NCBI RefSeq assembly: GCF_963676685.1
Contig: NC_092345.1
Location: 85,997,592-86,061,591 of the forward strand
Direction of reading: 5' to 3'
DNA length: 64,000 bases
Source: Mytilus edulis
Taxonomy: Eukaryota; Mollusca; Bivalvia; Mytilida; Mytilidae
Below, one piece after another: positions 22,301-33,100 of this stretch. The notes beneath the pieces were generated by a model. That model searched no databases. It was not told where the DNA came from and worked only from the letters and a program-made list of their open reading frames with translations. Within the stretch, counting starts at the first letter, position 1; every line of letters begins with the position of its first letter. The translations under genes and the position numbers were made by a program.

Positions 22301-25031
22301 TGAGCAGTCACAGATATTTCTCTTGTGTAAAACCATACAAACACTTCATAATGTCCAAGACCAAACAAGATGTCGATATCGACGATATCGACAATTTCGA
22401 CACGATATCGAATCGATATCGACAAATGAATACACCGTGACAATACTCACTGTCGATATCGATATTTTCGGTATGATATCGACGAATGAAGATAGCATGA
22501 AAATACATACTGTCGATATCGACAATAACAACACGATATCGAATCGATATCGAAAATTTCTGAATTAAAAATGTATGAACAAACAAGACGTCGATATCAA
22601 CAAAAGCGATACAATATCGATTCGATATCGACATAGAAAATTTTAAACCTTTCCCCGATGATTATGGTATATGGATATACATTAAAGGAGAAAAAAAACA
22701 TAATATTAAAAGAAGTGTTGACAACCCAGTACTACCTAAGAAGAAGGACAAACAGAGGACAAAAGACAAACCATGTAACAAATAAAACATACAAGGACAA
22801 ACAACAGCATTTGACAATGAAACTAAAAACAAATGAAAAACGCAGATCCCGAAAAACTTGGGCGACCATAGTATTCATTCTTGTTGCGTTAACATCTATG
22901 TATGGATGAATGTCAAGTTAAGACATTTTACATGATTTCTTAAATACATTGATAAAATAGACAAAAATCGTATGTAAACTGGATTTAAAAAGAAAATTTA
23001 CGGATTAACTTCAACCGGAGGAAAAAAATATAAACGCACATAGTCCCCCCTTCGAATGATTCAATCAATAATCAGATTACCCTCATGCGTTGTCAAATGA
23101 AGATCTTCATAGTGTTAAATATCTTGTACAATGAAGTTGTATTACTTAATAACCAACATAGAAATTTATATAAAACAACAACATAGACAAAATGTCAATT
23201 GTGTAAAATTGTCAATTTATTTTAAAATATTTCAAATTTACTTTGCTCGTTTAGCGTTTTTCACCATTTTATCTTCATTGTATATATCACATATTGTTAT
23301 ATTCACAATAATCGTCAACCAAGACAGAGGTTTCAGGCCGTTGTTCAAGCTATGGAATGTTTGTCGATATAGTCGATATCGACAACCAAGACAGAGGTTT
23401 CAGGCCGTTGTTCAAGTTTTAGGATGTTGGCGATATCGATTCGATATCGTCGATATCGACAACAAAAACAGAGGTTTAGGTATATGGAATGCTTTTCGAT
23501 ATCGATTTGATATCAACATTCAAGAAAGGATTCAGGCTATGTGGACATAACAACATACATACGAAAAGTCGTGTATCGATATCGAATCAACATCGTGTCT
23601 CGGACATACGTCAAAAACTTAACCCTATTTACTAATCGAATAATCAAACATTGTTGTCAGTTGTTTCACTACTTACTTTCATTTTATCCATGAAATCAAG
23701 GCCGTCTTTTTCCTCTGGTTTTAACACCTCTCTTTGTAATTGACGATTATTACTCTTGTCTTCGTTCAACACATTTTGATACTTTGGAATCTTATAGAAA
23801 AAAGAATATAACAAAAACAAAATTTAAAAAATTTAAATTTCAGCTAATGAAAAGACAAATTATATAGAAATATAATCGATGATTTTTTGGGATGATATTA
23901 CTAATAGCAAAACTTACAAATCATTGATTTTTAAAGCGGACAGTCAAACTGTTTAGAAAATACAAACGAAACATAATACACAAGATTCATGTTTCAGAAA
24001 CACATCAAAGGATCAAAAGGAACCTTCGTCTTTTCAGTCAACATCGAGTTGTAAGATTGCAACGTAGTTTTTGACTTTTCAATTTTTATTTAAAGATTAA
24101 TAATTCAAATTTAATAACGATTTGTTAATATTTAATAAAACCGTTAACATCGGAGACAACACATACCAATTAAGAGCTCGCTGATACCAGCATCAAACCG
24201 ACGTTGTTTATTGCTTCACTGATAATTCGAATAGTAAACATATTTATACAAACGTACTAGGAAAATCTTTACACAAAGGTACTGACCTTTGTAAACAAAA
24301 GGCTACTGTACAGTAGTTTGTAGATTGTCAATTGTCACAAATACATTCAGACCATGCGAATCAAGGTGAAAAGAATTACAAACTAGCATTAGTTTAAATG
24401 GTGAGAGAACGACTTTACCAACATATTTGTTAAGATCATCTTTAAGTAAAAAAAAAGTCGTAGAGGATACTTTAGAAAGATTTTTTTATCCAAACAGTTC
24501 ATTTATCGTTCTTAGTATATATTTATGTGTTGTCCGGTTTGAAAACTACCGTTTCAGTGTTTCAGTATATGTATTAATATTGATGAATAGTTCTTTTTAA
24601 ATAATATGATTTATGTAAACCTCTGGATCTGCTTACCCTCCTGGAGCACTTGATATCACACCCAGTTTCTGGTTGGGTTCGGGTTGCTTGGACTTTAGTT
24701 TTCTATATATTGTTTTGTGTCCTATATAATATTGTTTTCTGTTAATCTTTTTCGTTTTTTACCAAAGCGTTGTCAATTTATCTTCCGACTAATGAGTTTG
24801 AGTTTCCCTTTGTAATCGTTTGCCTCTCCTTTTGAAGTCATTGTTGCTTTGACATAATTTTTTTATGTTGTTACTTTCCGTTATGTTCCCCCTTGGTGTT
24901 AAAATATCAAATTCTCTTACATTAGATTTGGATAAGTTTATGAATAAAATACATACCCTACTATTGAATCCCATCACAGGAATCAATATTCCTAGAAAAT
25001 ACATGTGTATGATGTATTTCACTGTGTCCAT
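16301..25031 (-). CDS. Unrecognised secreted protein, first three exons (3' end undefined)
   Basis: Three minus-strand exons join in phase 0. Exon 1 (25031-24957) starts at ATG and encodes a signal peptide: MDTVK, then a hydrophobic core YIIHMYFLGILIPVMGF, with donor agg|gtatgt. Exon 2 (23790-23677) follows the acceptor ttttttctataag and is charged, with NRQLQREVLKPEEKDGLDFM; its donor is aaa|gtaagt. Exon 3 (16372-16301) follows tcattattcaag and encodes VIQYMHGKEVGKRFDWAKLA with donor aag|gtaaat. Together they give 87 residues of a secreted, Lys/Glu-rich protein. If the last donor is not used, the frame continues 33 more codons to a stop at 16202. I do not recognise the family. A GKR site could be a prohormone cleavage and amidation signal, but one site proves nothing. 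Signal peptide and matched phases argue for a real gene. Confidence 0.45.
16460..19730. other. Non-coding interval with small repeats
   Basis: No supported exon. It contains a fragment of family A near 16,796-16,850, a reversed fragment of family M at 18,893-18,965 (caatactaccgctgttcaaa), and a small element at about 17,684-17,815 bounded by ttaacaggaat and attcctgttaa. The phrase ttggacaaaatggctaccg occurs twice, near 17,764 and 17,960. Confidence 0.5.
17684..17815. mobile_element. Possible short inverted-repeat element
   Basis: Perfect 11-bp inverted termini, ttaacaggaat and attcctgttaa, bracket about 130 bp that itself contains paired gtcgaaaa/ttttcgac stretches. Size and termini fit a MITE. 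I see no clear target-site duplication beyond the terminal bases. Confidence 0.35.
19740..20215 (-). mobile_element. Penelope-like retroelement: reverse transcriptase C-terminal half (broken)
   Basis: On the minus strand the frame reads FFNLTFRYFDDVLSLNNPYF, in which YFDD (20,084-20,095) is the metal-binding box of a reverse transcriptase. After an in-frame TAG it continues NARYLNIFLNINTDGQLHTK and IYDKRDDFNFQTINFPY, then with further frame breaks the [11 protein letters not shown] C-terminal block. The same C-terminal block occurs at 52,660-53,110 and at 61,560-61,625. Together with the endonuclease fragment upstream at 20,650-20,990 this looks like one retroelement with most of the N-terminal half of its RT missing. 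Confidence 0.75.
20251..20615 (+). mobile_element. tRNA-derived SINE with AT-repeat tail
   Basis: It has an A-box-like tggtctagcgg at 20,453-20,463 and a B-box-like ggtttcgaatccc at 20,511-20,523, the spacing of an RNA polymerase III tRNA promoter. A non-tRNA body follows (gcgaaagcaaatttacagat), ending in a (TA)n tail at about 20,598. The flanks attttgga (20,243-20,250) and tccaaaat (20,616-20,623) are inverted copies. It sits between the endonuclease and RT parts of the retroelement. It cannot be a working tRNA gene, as no acceptor stem forms. Confidence 0.75.
20650..20990 (-). mobile_element. Penelope-like retroelement: GIY-YIG endonuclease domain with in-frame TGA codons
   Basis: Minus-strand frame: DSIYLLT, TGA, then NKQGCKIQYVGETG, LSKRTQEHFYRFKRPNKLKR and IIYQHHKKHSHL, continuing about 35 more codons to TAG near GLKTYR. 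QYVGET, the following Arg, and Cys-Cys-His-His positions match the endonuclease of Penelope-like elements. The first Cys of that set is a TGA codon (20,955-20,957). A second TGA (20,986-20,988) replaces the Cys expected after DLN, with one extra A in the following homopolymer. The endonuclease lies upstream of the RT on the same strand, the order of the Naiad clade, not of canonical Penelope. Confidence 0.7.
21640..22345. repeat. 62-bp minisatellite, about 11 units
   Basis: Units contain ctctttgagcagtcacagac, ctttctcttgtataacacca and tacaaacaccaagacctatg. Successive starts at 21,689 and 21,751 give a 62-bp period. One unit is shortened and several carry substitutions such as ttgggccgtcac. Open frames across it (for example 22,167-22,568) come from the repetition, not from a gene. 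Confidence 0.9.
22370..22635. repeat. GATATC palindrome cluster 1
   Basis: Eleven GATATC hexamers lie in about 265 bp, most inside longer palindromes such as gtcgatatcgac or cgatatcgaatcgatatcg. The unit tgtcgatatc starts at 22,371, 22,451 and 22,511, with a variant at 22,590. It directly abuts the 62-bp minisatellite. Function unknown. Confidence 0.9.
23320..23600. repeat. GATATC palindrome cluster 2 with a 64-80-bp repeat
   Basis: Seven GATATC hexamers, in contexts gtcgatatcgac and gcgatatcgattcgatatcg. Between them a block reading aagacagaggtttcaggccg then ttgttcaag occurs twice, near 23,325 and 23,389, and decayed a third time at 23,466. It shares the core palindrome but not the spacers with cluster 1. 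Confidence 0.85.
23677..23790 (-). CDS. Secreted-protein gene, exon 2
   Basis: Exactly 38 codons lie between a pyrimidine-rich acceptor ending ctataag and a consensus donor gtaagt. The exon opens IPKYQNVLNEDKSNN and is hydrophilic throughout. It is open in only this frame across the splice sites. Confidence 0.45.
24615..24850 (+). repeat. Dispersed mussel repeat
   Basis: It contains ggatctgcttaccctcctgg, tttctggttgggttcgggtt, gcgttgtcaatttatcttcc and gagtttgagtttccctttgt. I recognise this order as a widespread mussel repeat. It defines the non-coding sequence just past the first exon of the secreted-protein candidate. Confidence 0.6.
24957..25031 (-). CDS. Secreted-protein gene, exon 1 (signal peptide)
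   Basis: The ATG is at 25031-25029 and the donor gtatgt follows AGG. The 25 residues have a short polar N-end and a hydrophobic stretch of about 17 residues ending GFNS. Reading past the donor enters a dispersed repeat at 24,615-24,850, which argues that splicing, not read-through, is correct. Confidence 0.45.
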
Positions 25032-26880
25032 TGCACCAGTAAGAGCACCAAATATTAAAAGAAATATACGGGAAACCTTCTTTTAAATCTGTTTCAGGAA
25101 AGGGCGTTCGTTCTATGGCATATATGATATTTGATTTGACATTCATTAGTGAATATTTTTCCGATATTGAAAAAATATGCCCTAACCTTATTAGCTGAAA
25201 TTCATTTTACTAATTTCATTTTGATCATTTTTATTAAGAAAAAAACACGTTCAGCCACTTTATCAAACATCCATGCAGATAATATCGTAAATGTTACAGA
25301 AAATACTCGCACAACAACATTTATAATGTATGATTGACATCAATTAAAAGTAGGTTTTGATTGATAGGAATGATTCTACACATGTTCATATATTTTTATC
25401 CGAGACCAAATCCATTGTCGACTGTGGTTGTCAATATATTTCCTTCTCTTTTCCCCCGTTTAACAGAAAAACGCGAAAAAAATTAAAATTAAAAGAAAAC
25501 AAAAAGTAACGAATTTGCCAAAAAAAGGGAGGGCAAAAAATAAATGTCCTGTCCGCATGTACCTATGACAGTGAGCTGTTTTTGACTTTTAAAATACTTG
25601 ACATCTAAATCATTTCTAAAGATATGATCTTCGATGTACACTAAAAAATATTTAGAACATTTGTTATGTTAAAAATGTAAAAATAACAATGATTTTATTT
25701 GAAAAAAATTCGTTCGAAACCTCACCAATATTCTGATACATGCAGAGTCGTAAAAATTTATTTTATTAACAATATAAAAATATATATCGATTATAAATAT
25801 AAGTGAACAATATTGTGGTATCCATCCTCACGAATTTTTCGCGATAATTTAGTGTTGTGGCTTTGTCGGTAAAGATTTTGCGAGTTGTGCAGAATCAAGA
25901 TAAATATTTAGCATGAACAGTAGATGAGATGAGTTTAAAAGCCTTACTCGATCGTTTGATTTGACTGATTGTGATTGCACGTGATTTAACTATTAGTAAA
26001 ATTAGAAACTCCATGAAATAAATGAGATTAACTACAGTTGTGTAGTTTGAATGATTTCAAAAATGAATAATGATTGTATAAATTTCACGACGTTTAAGTT
26101 AAAATAATCCATAGATATAGTGCAATTTTCAAGATGAATACAAATTGTATCTAGCATTTACAAGTGCAAAAAGCCGAGTTTCATACAGGTTAGTTGATTG
26201 ATTAGTGTTTTTTCAACGATCGGTAACAAATATTGCATGCATCTTCAGGTCGAAATCAGGATAATAAGGAAAAATGTAATAACGTTATATTTTTTTTTAT
26301 ATTTTCTACATTTCCAAAGCATTTGGTCCCGTACAAATATAAAAGCTTTGGATTTCGAACTTTTAAAACTTCACAAAGATGTTGATAGTGAAAACTTATA
26401 GAATATTTAATTGCACCTAAAATAATTGTTGTTTTCCTTTCGTTTGAGCTTTAATCTTGCAATTTGTTTAGGAACTTTCCGTTCTGCATATCCTTGGAAC
26501 TCGGTATTTTTGTTATTTTGTTTTTTACTTTTTACAACGTATCTGTACCAAGTCAGGAATATGACAGTTGTTATCCATTTGTTTAATTGTTTGAAATTTT
26601 GATTTTGACATTTGATTATGGACTTTCCGTTTTAAATTTTCCTCAGAACTCAGTATTTTTTTTTTATTTTACTTTTTACATATATTCAAGTGTTTTCAAA
26701 TACCGTTTGCAGGACCGAATATCGAATACAAAAAAACAAAACGCTAACCGGTTAACTTGACATTTGTTTTCAAATTTGATAGATTTGTTCATAAAAACAC
26801 ATCTGTCCAAGTTTTGTAAAATTGCATGAAGGTTTGACAATATGATTGTATAAAAAGAACACTGACAGATTTTGTATCTT
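25032..26880. other. Non-coding interval upstream of the secreted-protein candidate
   Basis: It would hold the promoter of the 25031 gene, but I see no convincing TATA or initiator signal. A family M-related fragment lies at about 26,470-26,690 (aagtcaggaatatgacagtt). No exon is supported. Confidence 0.4.
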
Positions 26881-26885
26881 AAAAA

Positions 26886-27915
26886 GATTTGGGTAATTTG
26901 TAGTAACGAAGTCCCTGGCAATATGTTTATTTAGACACCACTATAGGATGTGATAACCTGTTTGTTATAGGGGTTCTGCAGCTAAAGCTAAACTTTTAAA
27001 TCAAATATGTGTATCTTTAAAGGAATAAGTAAAAGTTTTGGGTAATTTTTATAAACGAAGTCCTTGACTTTGTTTATTTAGACCAAGCATGGGGTAATCG
27101 TAATCAGCTGTAATCGATTACATTTTGCAATGTAATCTCATGTAATCAGTAATCATTTAATTTCTGATTACAAGTAATCGATATGTAATTAATTACAGTG
27201 TGAAAAACAGGTGAAATTATGATTTCTTTTAGATAACGTTAAGAGTGTATTTATATGATACTTGTTGATTACAAATTTTGATGTGTAGCATGAATGAAAA
27301 ATTATCAAACTAGTATTCATTATGATGATTCATTGTTCAAAGTGATTAATCATATCATCTATATAACATGAATTTATGGAATTTACCTTTTTAAATGTTT
27401 CATTGTGAGATTGAGTTAGTGTAATTCAAGAATATGCGTCAAAGGCTTTTTGTGTTCATTGATTGAACACTTCTAAAATTGTGGTATAACTTCATGGAAA
27501 GTCAATAGCATGAAAGATGTAGTTCTAATTTGACTTTGATGGTTGACATTAACAATAGGATTTAGAACCTTCTTTTTTTTTACAATCTGAATAATTTTTG
27601 CGCCTTCTGACTATCTCCAGTAATGAAATTTTTCAAAAGATTATATACATAATGAAAATAAACTACTAATAAATTTATTGATATTGCAATTAAGACAATT
27701 AAATTGTATTACGTAAAATAAGCAAAGTTATGGTTATCTAGTAGATGACATTTTATAGTAATCGACCCAACCCCTGATTCAGACATGCAATATGATGAGA
27801 TAACATGTTTATTATAGGGGTTCTGCAGGTTCAGCTAAACTTTTAAATGAAATATTTGTATCTTTAAAGGATTAAGAAAAGGTTTTGGGTAGTTTATATT
27901 AACGAAGTCCTGGAC
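26886..27915. repeat. Direct repeats flanking a TGTAATC-rich element
   Basis: A block with ttataggggttctgcag, ctaaacttttaaat and acgaagtcc occurs at 26,945-27,070 and again at 27,792-27,912. Between them, about 27,085-27,775, lies a segment rich in TGTAATC/GATTACA words. It starts catggggtaatcgtaatcag and ends agtaatcgacccaacccctg, which are near inverted repeats. The picture is a DNA element inside or beside a duplicated block. Confidence 0.55.
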
Positions 27916-28591
27916 TAATTAATTAATGATTGATAAATGAGTTATACATATAGTCCGTTCATTAACATCGTTAACGTATCAATAACCACAGGAATCACGA
28001 ATGGGATGGGAAATATAAACTGTTATCACAGAGATTTATCTCGCCTTTTTGTAATTTTTATTAAGCAAATGTTGAAATTAAAACATCATACTTTAACATA
28101 TTACATAAGTTATGAAAATATTCAAAGTCAATGAACCATGACTGAGGTACATGGCTAAACAATCTCCATACAAATGAGATGTGCCAATGCTAAAACAACT
28201 GCATACCAAATACCACTGACTTATTATAAGTCTTTCCTTTTAAACAAACCTAACCACAAACATTAACATTAACTTGTAAACTATGTAAATAAACTCATCA
28301 TAAATAACAGGATTAAATTTTGTATTTAGCCAAAAGCGCGTTTTGTCTACAAAAGACTTATTAGTGACGCCCGAATCCAAAGAAGTTAAAAAAGGCCAAA
28401 TAAAGTACGAAGTTGAAGAGCATTTTAGACTTAAATTCCTAAAAGTTTAGCCAAATACAGCTAAGGTAATCTATTCCTGAGGTAGAAAAGCCTTAGTATT
28501 TCAAAAATTCAAACTTTTGTAAACAGTTAATTTATAATAATGATCATGTCAATGATAATTTATGTCAGCACAGAACTGCTGCCTACACAGA

Positions 28592-28956
28592 CAAATTTCA
28601 CTCACATCAATTTCACGTGAATTCAAATTCATGTGAATCTCACGTGAAATTCACATCAATTTCACCTCAAACGAGCTTATACGTGAAACAAAGTCATGTA
28701 AAAACAATTCACGTGAAATACACATAGCATTTCAAATAACATCTAAATTTTCAAATTGAATTAAAATTATGAAAAATATAATTATTTTTTTTGTAAATTT
28801 CATGTGAAAAAATTCACATCATATTCGTGTGAATAATGAAAATTTTCACGTGAGTTTCATGTATAAGCTCGTTTGAGGTGTATCTCATGTGAAATTTTTC
28901 ATGTGAATTTCACGTGAGATTCATATGAAATGCATGTGAGCAAATTTCTCCTGTGT
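28592..28956. mobile_element. MITE with long CACGTG-rich terminal inverted repeats
   Basis: The ends CACAGACAAATTT and AAATTTCTCCTGTG are imperfect inverted repeats. The arms run about 110 bp inward, sharing ctcacgtgaaattcacat and acctcaaacgagcttata. TA on both sides (ccTA|CACAG ... CTGTG|TActgg) is the duplication expected of Tc1/mariner-type insertion. No transposase is present. Confidence 0.75.
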
Positions 28957-29093
28957 ACTGGGCTGGTGATACCTTCGGGGAATTAAAACTCATGTGAAAT
29001 TTTTCATGTGAATTTCACGTGAGATTCATATGAAATGCATGTGAGCAAATTTCTCCTGTGTACTGGGCTGGTGATACCTTCGGGGAATTAAAA
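28884..29093. repeat. Exact 105-bp tandem duplication across a MITE border
   Basis: The 105 bp beginning ctcatgtgaaatttttcatg are repeated immediately at 28,989. The unit contains the last 70 or so bases of the MITE plus 30 or so bases of flanking family A (gggctggtgataccttcggg). The copies look identical, so the event is recent, or an assembly artefact. Confidence 0.85.
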
Positions 29094-30004
29094 CTCCACC
29101 AGCAGTGGCATCGACTCAGTAGTTGTAAATAAATCATAATAAATACCAGGATTAAATTTGTATTTACGCCAGACGCGGGTTTCGTCTACATCAGTGACGC
29201 TGTTTGAAATTCAATGAACCATGAAGAGGGCCCGGGGTGGGCCAATTTAATCTCGATAGAAACGTTTCCTGCAAATGACAATAAACTTGTATACAAAAAT
29301 ATCATTGACTTAACATTAGTAGTGCATCTTAAACTGATATAATCACAAACTAGTACATGCAAACTATGCAACAGTTTCAAAGTCGATAGACCATGGCTGA
29401 GGGGGCGGGGCCAAAAAAATTCTATGGAAATGAGATGCGCTAATGCTTATACAACTGAATACCAATAAACCTTGGTCTACCACTAATGGTTCCCCTCGAA
29501 CTGACCTAATCACAAACTAATACATTTAAACTTAAGCAAAGGTTTCAGTCACTATGAATGAGGGGCAGGGACAAATAATCTCCATGGAAATGAGATACTA
29601 GTATACCAGTGATTAAGCAACTGCCGACTAAATATGATTGACCTACCACTTATGGTAAACCATAAACTGGACCTAATCACAAACTAATACATTGTTGACG
29701 CCACCGCCGCTGTTGTCGCCGACGCCGGACAAGCATAGTATTACCTATGTCTCGCCTTTTTACTACGTCAAGGCGAGACAATATACCATAAGAGGGGCCG
29801 TAGGAACATCAACTTCTTTAAAAAAAGTCATAATTGTGGATAGAATTATTCAATAAATAGGTATCAAAGGTACCCGGATTATAATTTAGTACGATTACGT
29901 TCTACAGAAGGGAAAAACCATAAAAAATAAAGATATTACTGTTAAAATTAGATTTATAATAAAAAGTAATCCGTAGTGTATTTAACGCAAAAATCGTATG
30001 TTGG

Positions 30005-30108
30005 TGTGTTTCCCTCGGTTTTAGTTTGTAACCTGAATATGTTTTCTCTTAATCGATTTATGACTTTCGAACAGCGGTATACTACTGTTGCCTTTATTTA
30101 TAACAATT
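30005..30108 (+). repeat. Family M 3' fragment
   Basis: It contains tccctcggttttagtttgta, aatcgatttatgactttcga and the family end cagcggtatactactgttgc. It is truncated at its 5' side. Confidence 0.65.
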
Positions 30109-30129
30109 CCATTCAACTTAAGAATAATT

Positions 30130-33100
30130 ATAATGTTATGTGAACCCTGTCTAACGAACATGTTCACCTAACAATCATAGTGTACACCAAATAAAGATGA
30201 CATGATGCTTATAATATATGAGAAATAGATATAACCACTTGCTTAACATAAACCTTGCGGTGAAGATCAGATAAATCATGCCAAATGTACAATCATACCA
30301 TACACCAAATTGTCGTCTTGCTACAAGTAATACTATCTAAAAAAAATCTTAAGGGTTCCGTGGAACCCAGTGTCTTGGCTTCTTTTGCTGTTAATCACAG
30401 GCTCGACAAAAATCAATAAAATTATTCCTCTTGATACTATCTTTTGATTGTAAGAAGCTTCTGTCCAAGTTTGGTAAAAATCCAGGATAGTTTATGAATC
30501 TGATAGAATGTTTTAAAAACTTTTAACTGCAGACTGTATGTAATGTTAACTGGAAGAAAAACTAAGTCCATTTATAAGTAAAATACAGATACACAGGTAC
30601 AAAATTTTAACAACATTTCCTTCTAGATACTAGCTTTTGGTCATAATCATGTTTCTGTCCAAGTTTGGTACAAATCCAAAATAATATAAGAAAGTTATTA
30701 AAATTTTAAACTCTTTAACCACAGAGTGAATGTGTTGTTTCCTGGCAGAAAATCTAAGCCCATTTAAAAGTAAATTCGGAAAAAATGGAATTTTATTTTT
30801 ACAAAATTTATTTCTGGATACTATCTTATGATCATAAATAAGCTTCTGTTCAAGTTTGGTAGAAATCCATTATAGTTTAAGAAAGTTATTAAAATTTCAA
30901 AACTTAAACCACAGATTGATTATTGGTGGACGCCGCCAACGGAATGTAAGATCGCTGTCTTACTTTTTCGACTACAGTCGAAGGCTCGACAAAAAGGAGC
31001 ATAATCTTAAAACTTTATTTTACTCAAAACATATCGCATTAACACAAGATAGCATTTGTTACAATGCCTCACCTGGTTGACTGATCACAACTGAAGAAAA
31101 CACTTTTATCAGTTTTGCCCAAAATTATTATCAAGGAACCATGTATACGAGATAAAGGTTGGAACCATGAAACCTGTCGGACAGACTTATATGCCTTACA
31201 ATCATTTCTCACTCCAAATATAGTTTACCTATTGCATTTCACTATTAAACCATGAAAATGAGGTAACGATCAGATGAATTATGTCAGATAGACATGTAAC
31301 ACTTGCAAACATTCAATGCAACATACTGTAAACCAACTAATTTACGCGTGCGTATTAATTTTGCTATTTTCACTAAAAAAAAACGTTAATATGCAATACT
31401 TGGATCTTTCTTATTTAACGACATCAATTAAATGTGAACATCGTAAATCGCCGCGAAGTTGACTTGAAAATGCTGAACGCGATATACAGTATCCGTATTA
31501 CAGTATATGACTAACCTATTGCCTATAGTATCTTAAATTGGACTTAACCATGAAAACATAACGCTATATTTTTGAACCAGGAAAATTAGGGCACGGACAA
31601 ACGAACCTGCAAGACTGACATGATCAGCATATAATTTTGGAAACACCAAATATAGTTGACACTATGCTCCGAGTACATGAGAAACTGACCTCCACGTGAT
31701 AACTTATCCCCTTTTTTTGTCCTTGTAAATTTTTTAACCTTTACTGTTTATCCGCTTTGATTATTTTCTTATGAATGTTGTCAGTACTTACACATCCTGC
31801 AATTGTGATATGGTCAATTTTGAGTTTTTGTAGTTGTTCCCCAATCGTCAACGTTTATACCCATTACGTCTGTTTGGTTTGCTCACACATTGTTGTCAAT
31901 ATAATGAAATTCTATTCGATTGTCATACAAGTGAGATGTTTTGCTTGGTATATAACCAGGTTTGATCCACAATTTTCTACATAAGGAAATGCCTTCATCA
32001 AGTCAGGAAAATGACAGTTGTTTTCCATTCGTTGGATCATGTGTCTGAGCTTTTGGTTTTGCCAATTTATATGGGAATTTCATTGTTAGGTTTCCCTTGG
32101 AGTTTTGTTGGTATTTTTGTTAGTTTACTTTCAACCAATGAACATAAAAGAAACGAATTATAACACAAGAGATAAGCATGACCAATGACCCATGATAATG
32201 GAATCAAGATCAATCGAAATCTGCCTGATTAAGGCATGTACACCTGTCAATAAATCCATTAACCAAATATAGTTGACCTAATGCTTATAGTTATGAGCTA
32301 GGGACTTAACCATGAAAGTAAAACTTGAAAACTGATCAATGCATTGAGGTAAAGGTCACATGAGCCCCTTCTGGAATGACATGTGGAACATGCAAGGATC
32401 CCATATACAGTTTTTCTAAGCAGTGACTGAACTATGAAATTGAGGTTATATATCACAGACAAGACACTTCGCAACATAATGCATATGTATACAAGGTATG
32501 AATCATCTAGGTATTTTATCAGGTAAAATATAAGAATTTTGGTTATATACTATTCTTACTTCACTGAATTTGTTCTGTGCCTTCAAATGTCTGTCATGTT
32601 GACTAACTGAACTTTTAAACGTTATTGTATTCTCAAAAATGAAAGTGAGCTGGACTAGTCAGCAAAAATATAATATCTATAAACATATTATTGTATCTGG
32701 AGAGGACCAAACTACAGAGACTTAACATTGACCAATAAACAATAAAAATAAGGTCAAGGACAGATAAAAACCAGCCATATTGACATGTCCACTGTCCAAT
32801 CATTTCATACACCACATATAATTGACATACTTCCTATAAACAGACGTCATCACATCTTTAACTTCGATCATTGATTAATGAATCTAGATGGAGGTCAAGT
32901 GAACCCTGTCTGAGGTACATGTTAACCTTGAAAGGAACTCATTTACCAAATATAGTTATCTTAATACTAAAAATAAGTGAAAAATCAACATTTGGCATTT
33001 GTTTGTCCATGAAAATGACAATGAAGATATGAAAACAAGATAAAGGACAATGTACATATGACAGACAGAAAGAAGCCTTTTAACATATGGCATATGTGTA

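Larger units (their letters stand above)
28288..29207 (+). mobile_element. Repeat family A inserted in repeat C
   Basis: It begins aactcatcataaataacagg and passes through the family landmarks to cagaactgctgcctac. There a MITE is inserted, after which it resumes tactgggctggtgataccttc. A second family A unit starts at about 29,127 and stops at gtgacgct. The family can thus occur as head-to-tail units. Confidence 0.75.
28018..29790 (-). repeat. Repeat C, reversed copy split by a nested insertion
   Basis: The two outer parts, 28,018-28,286 and 29,208-29,790, are the reverse of the repeat C element at 4,384-5,370 and include its hairpin end (gtctcgccttttt ... aaggcgagac). The units contain gagatgtgccaatgc and tcacaaactaatacat. 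The interior 28,287-29,207 is a foreign family A insertion. Confidence 0.75.

Noticed and set aside
21640-22345. CRISPR-like array
   Set aside because: The units are whole 62-bp tandem repeats without unique spacers, and the context is an animal genome.
22167-22634. Overlapping 133- and 108-codon frames on both strands
   Set aside because: They arise from the 62-bp minisatellite and the GATATC palindromes, which keep frames open by repetition.
26198-26401. 67-codon plus frame ending ALDFELLKLHKDVDSENL
   Set aside because: Mildly coding-like, but single and short, with no start context, splice partner or known family.
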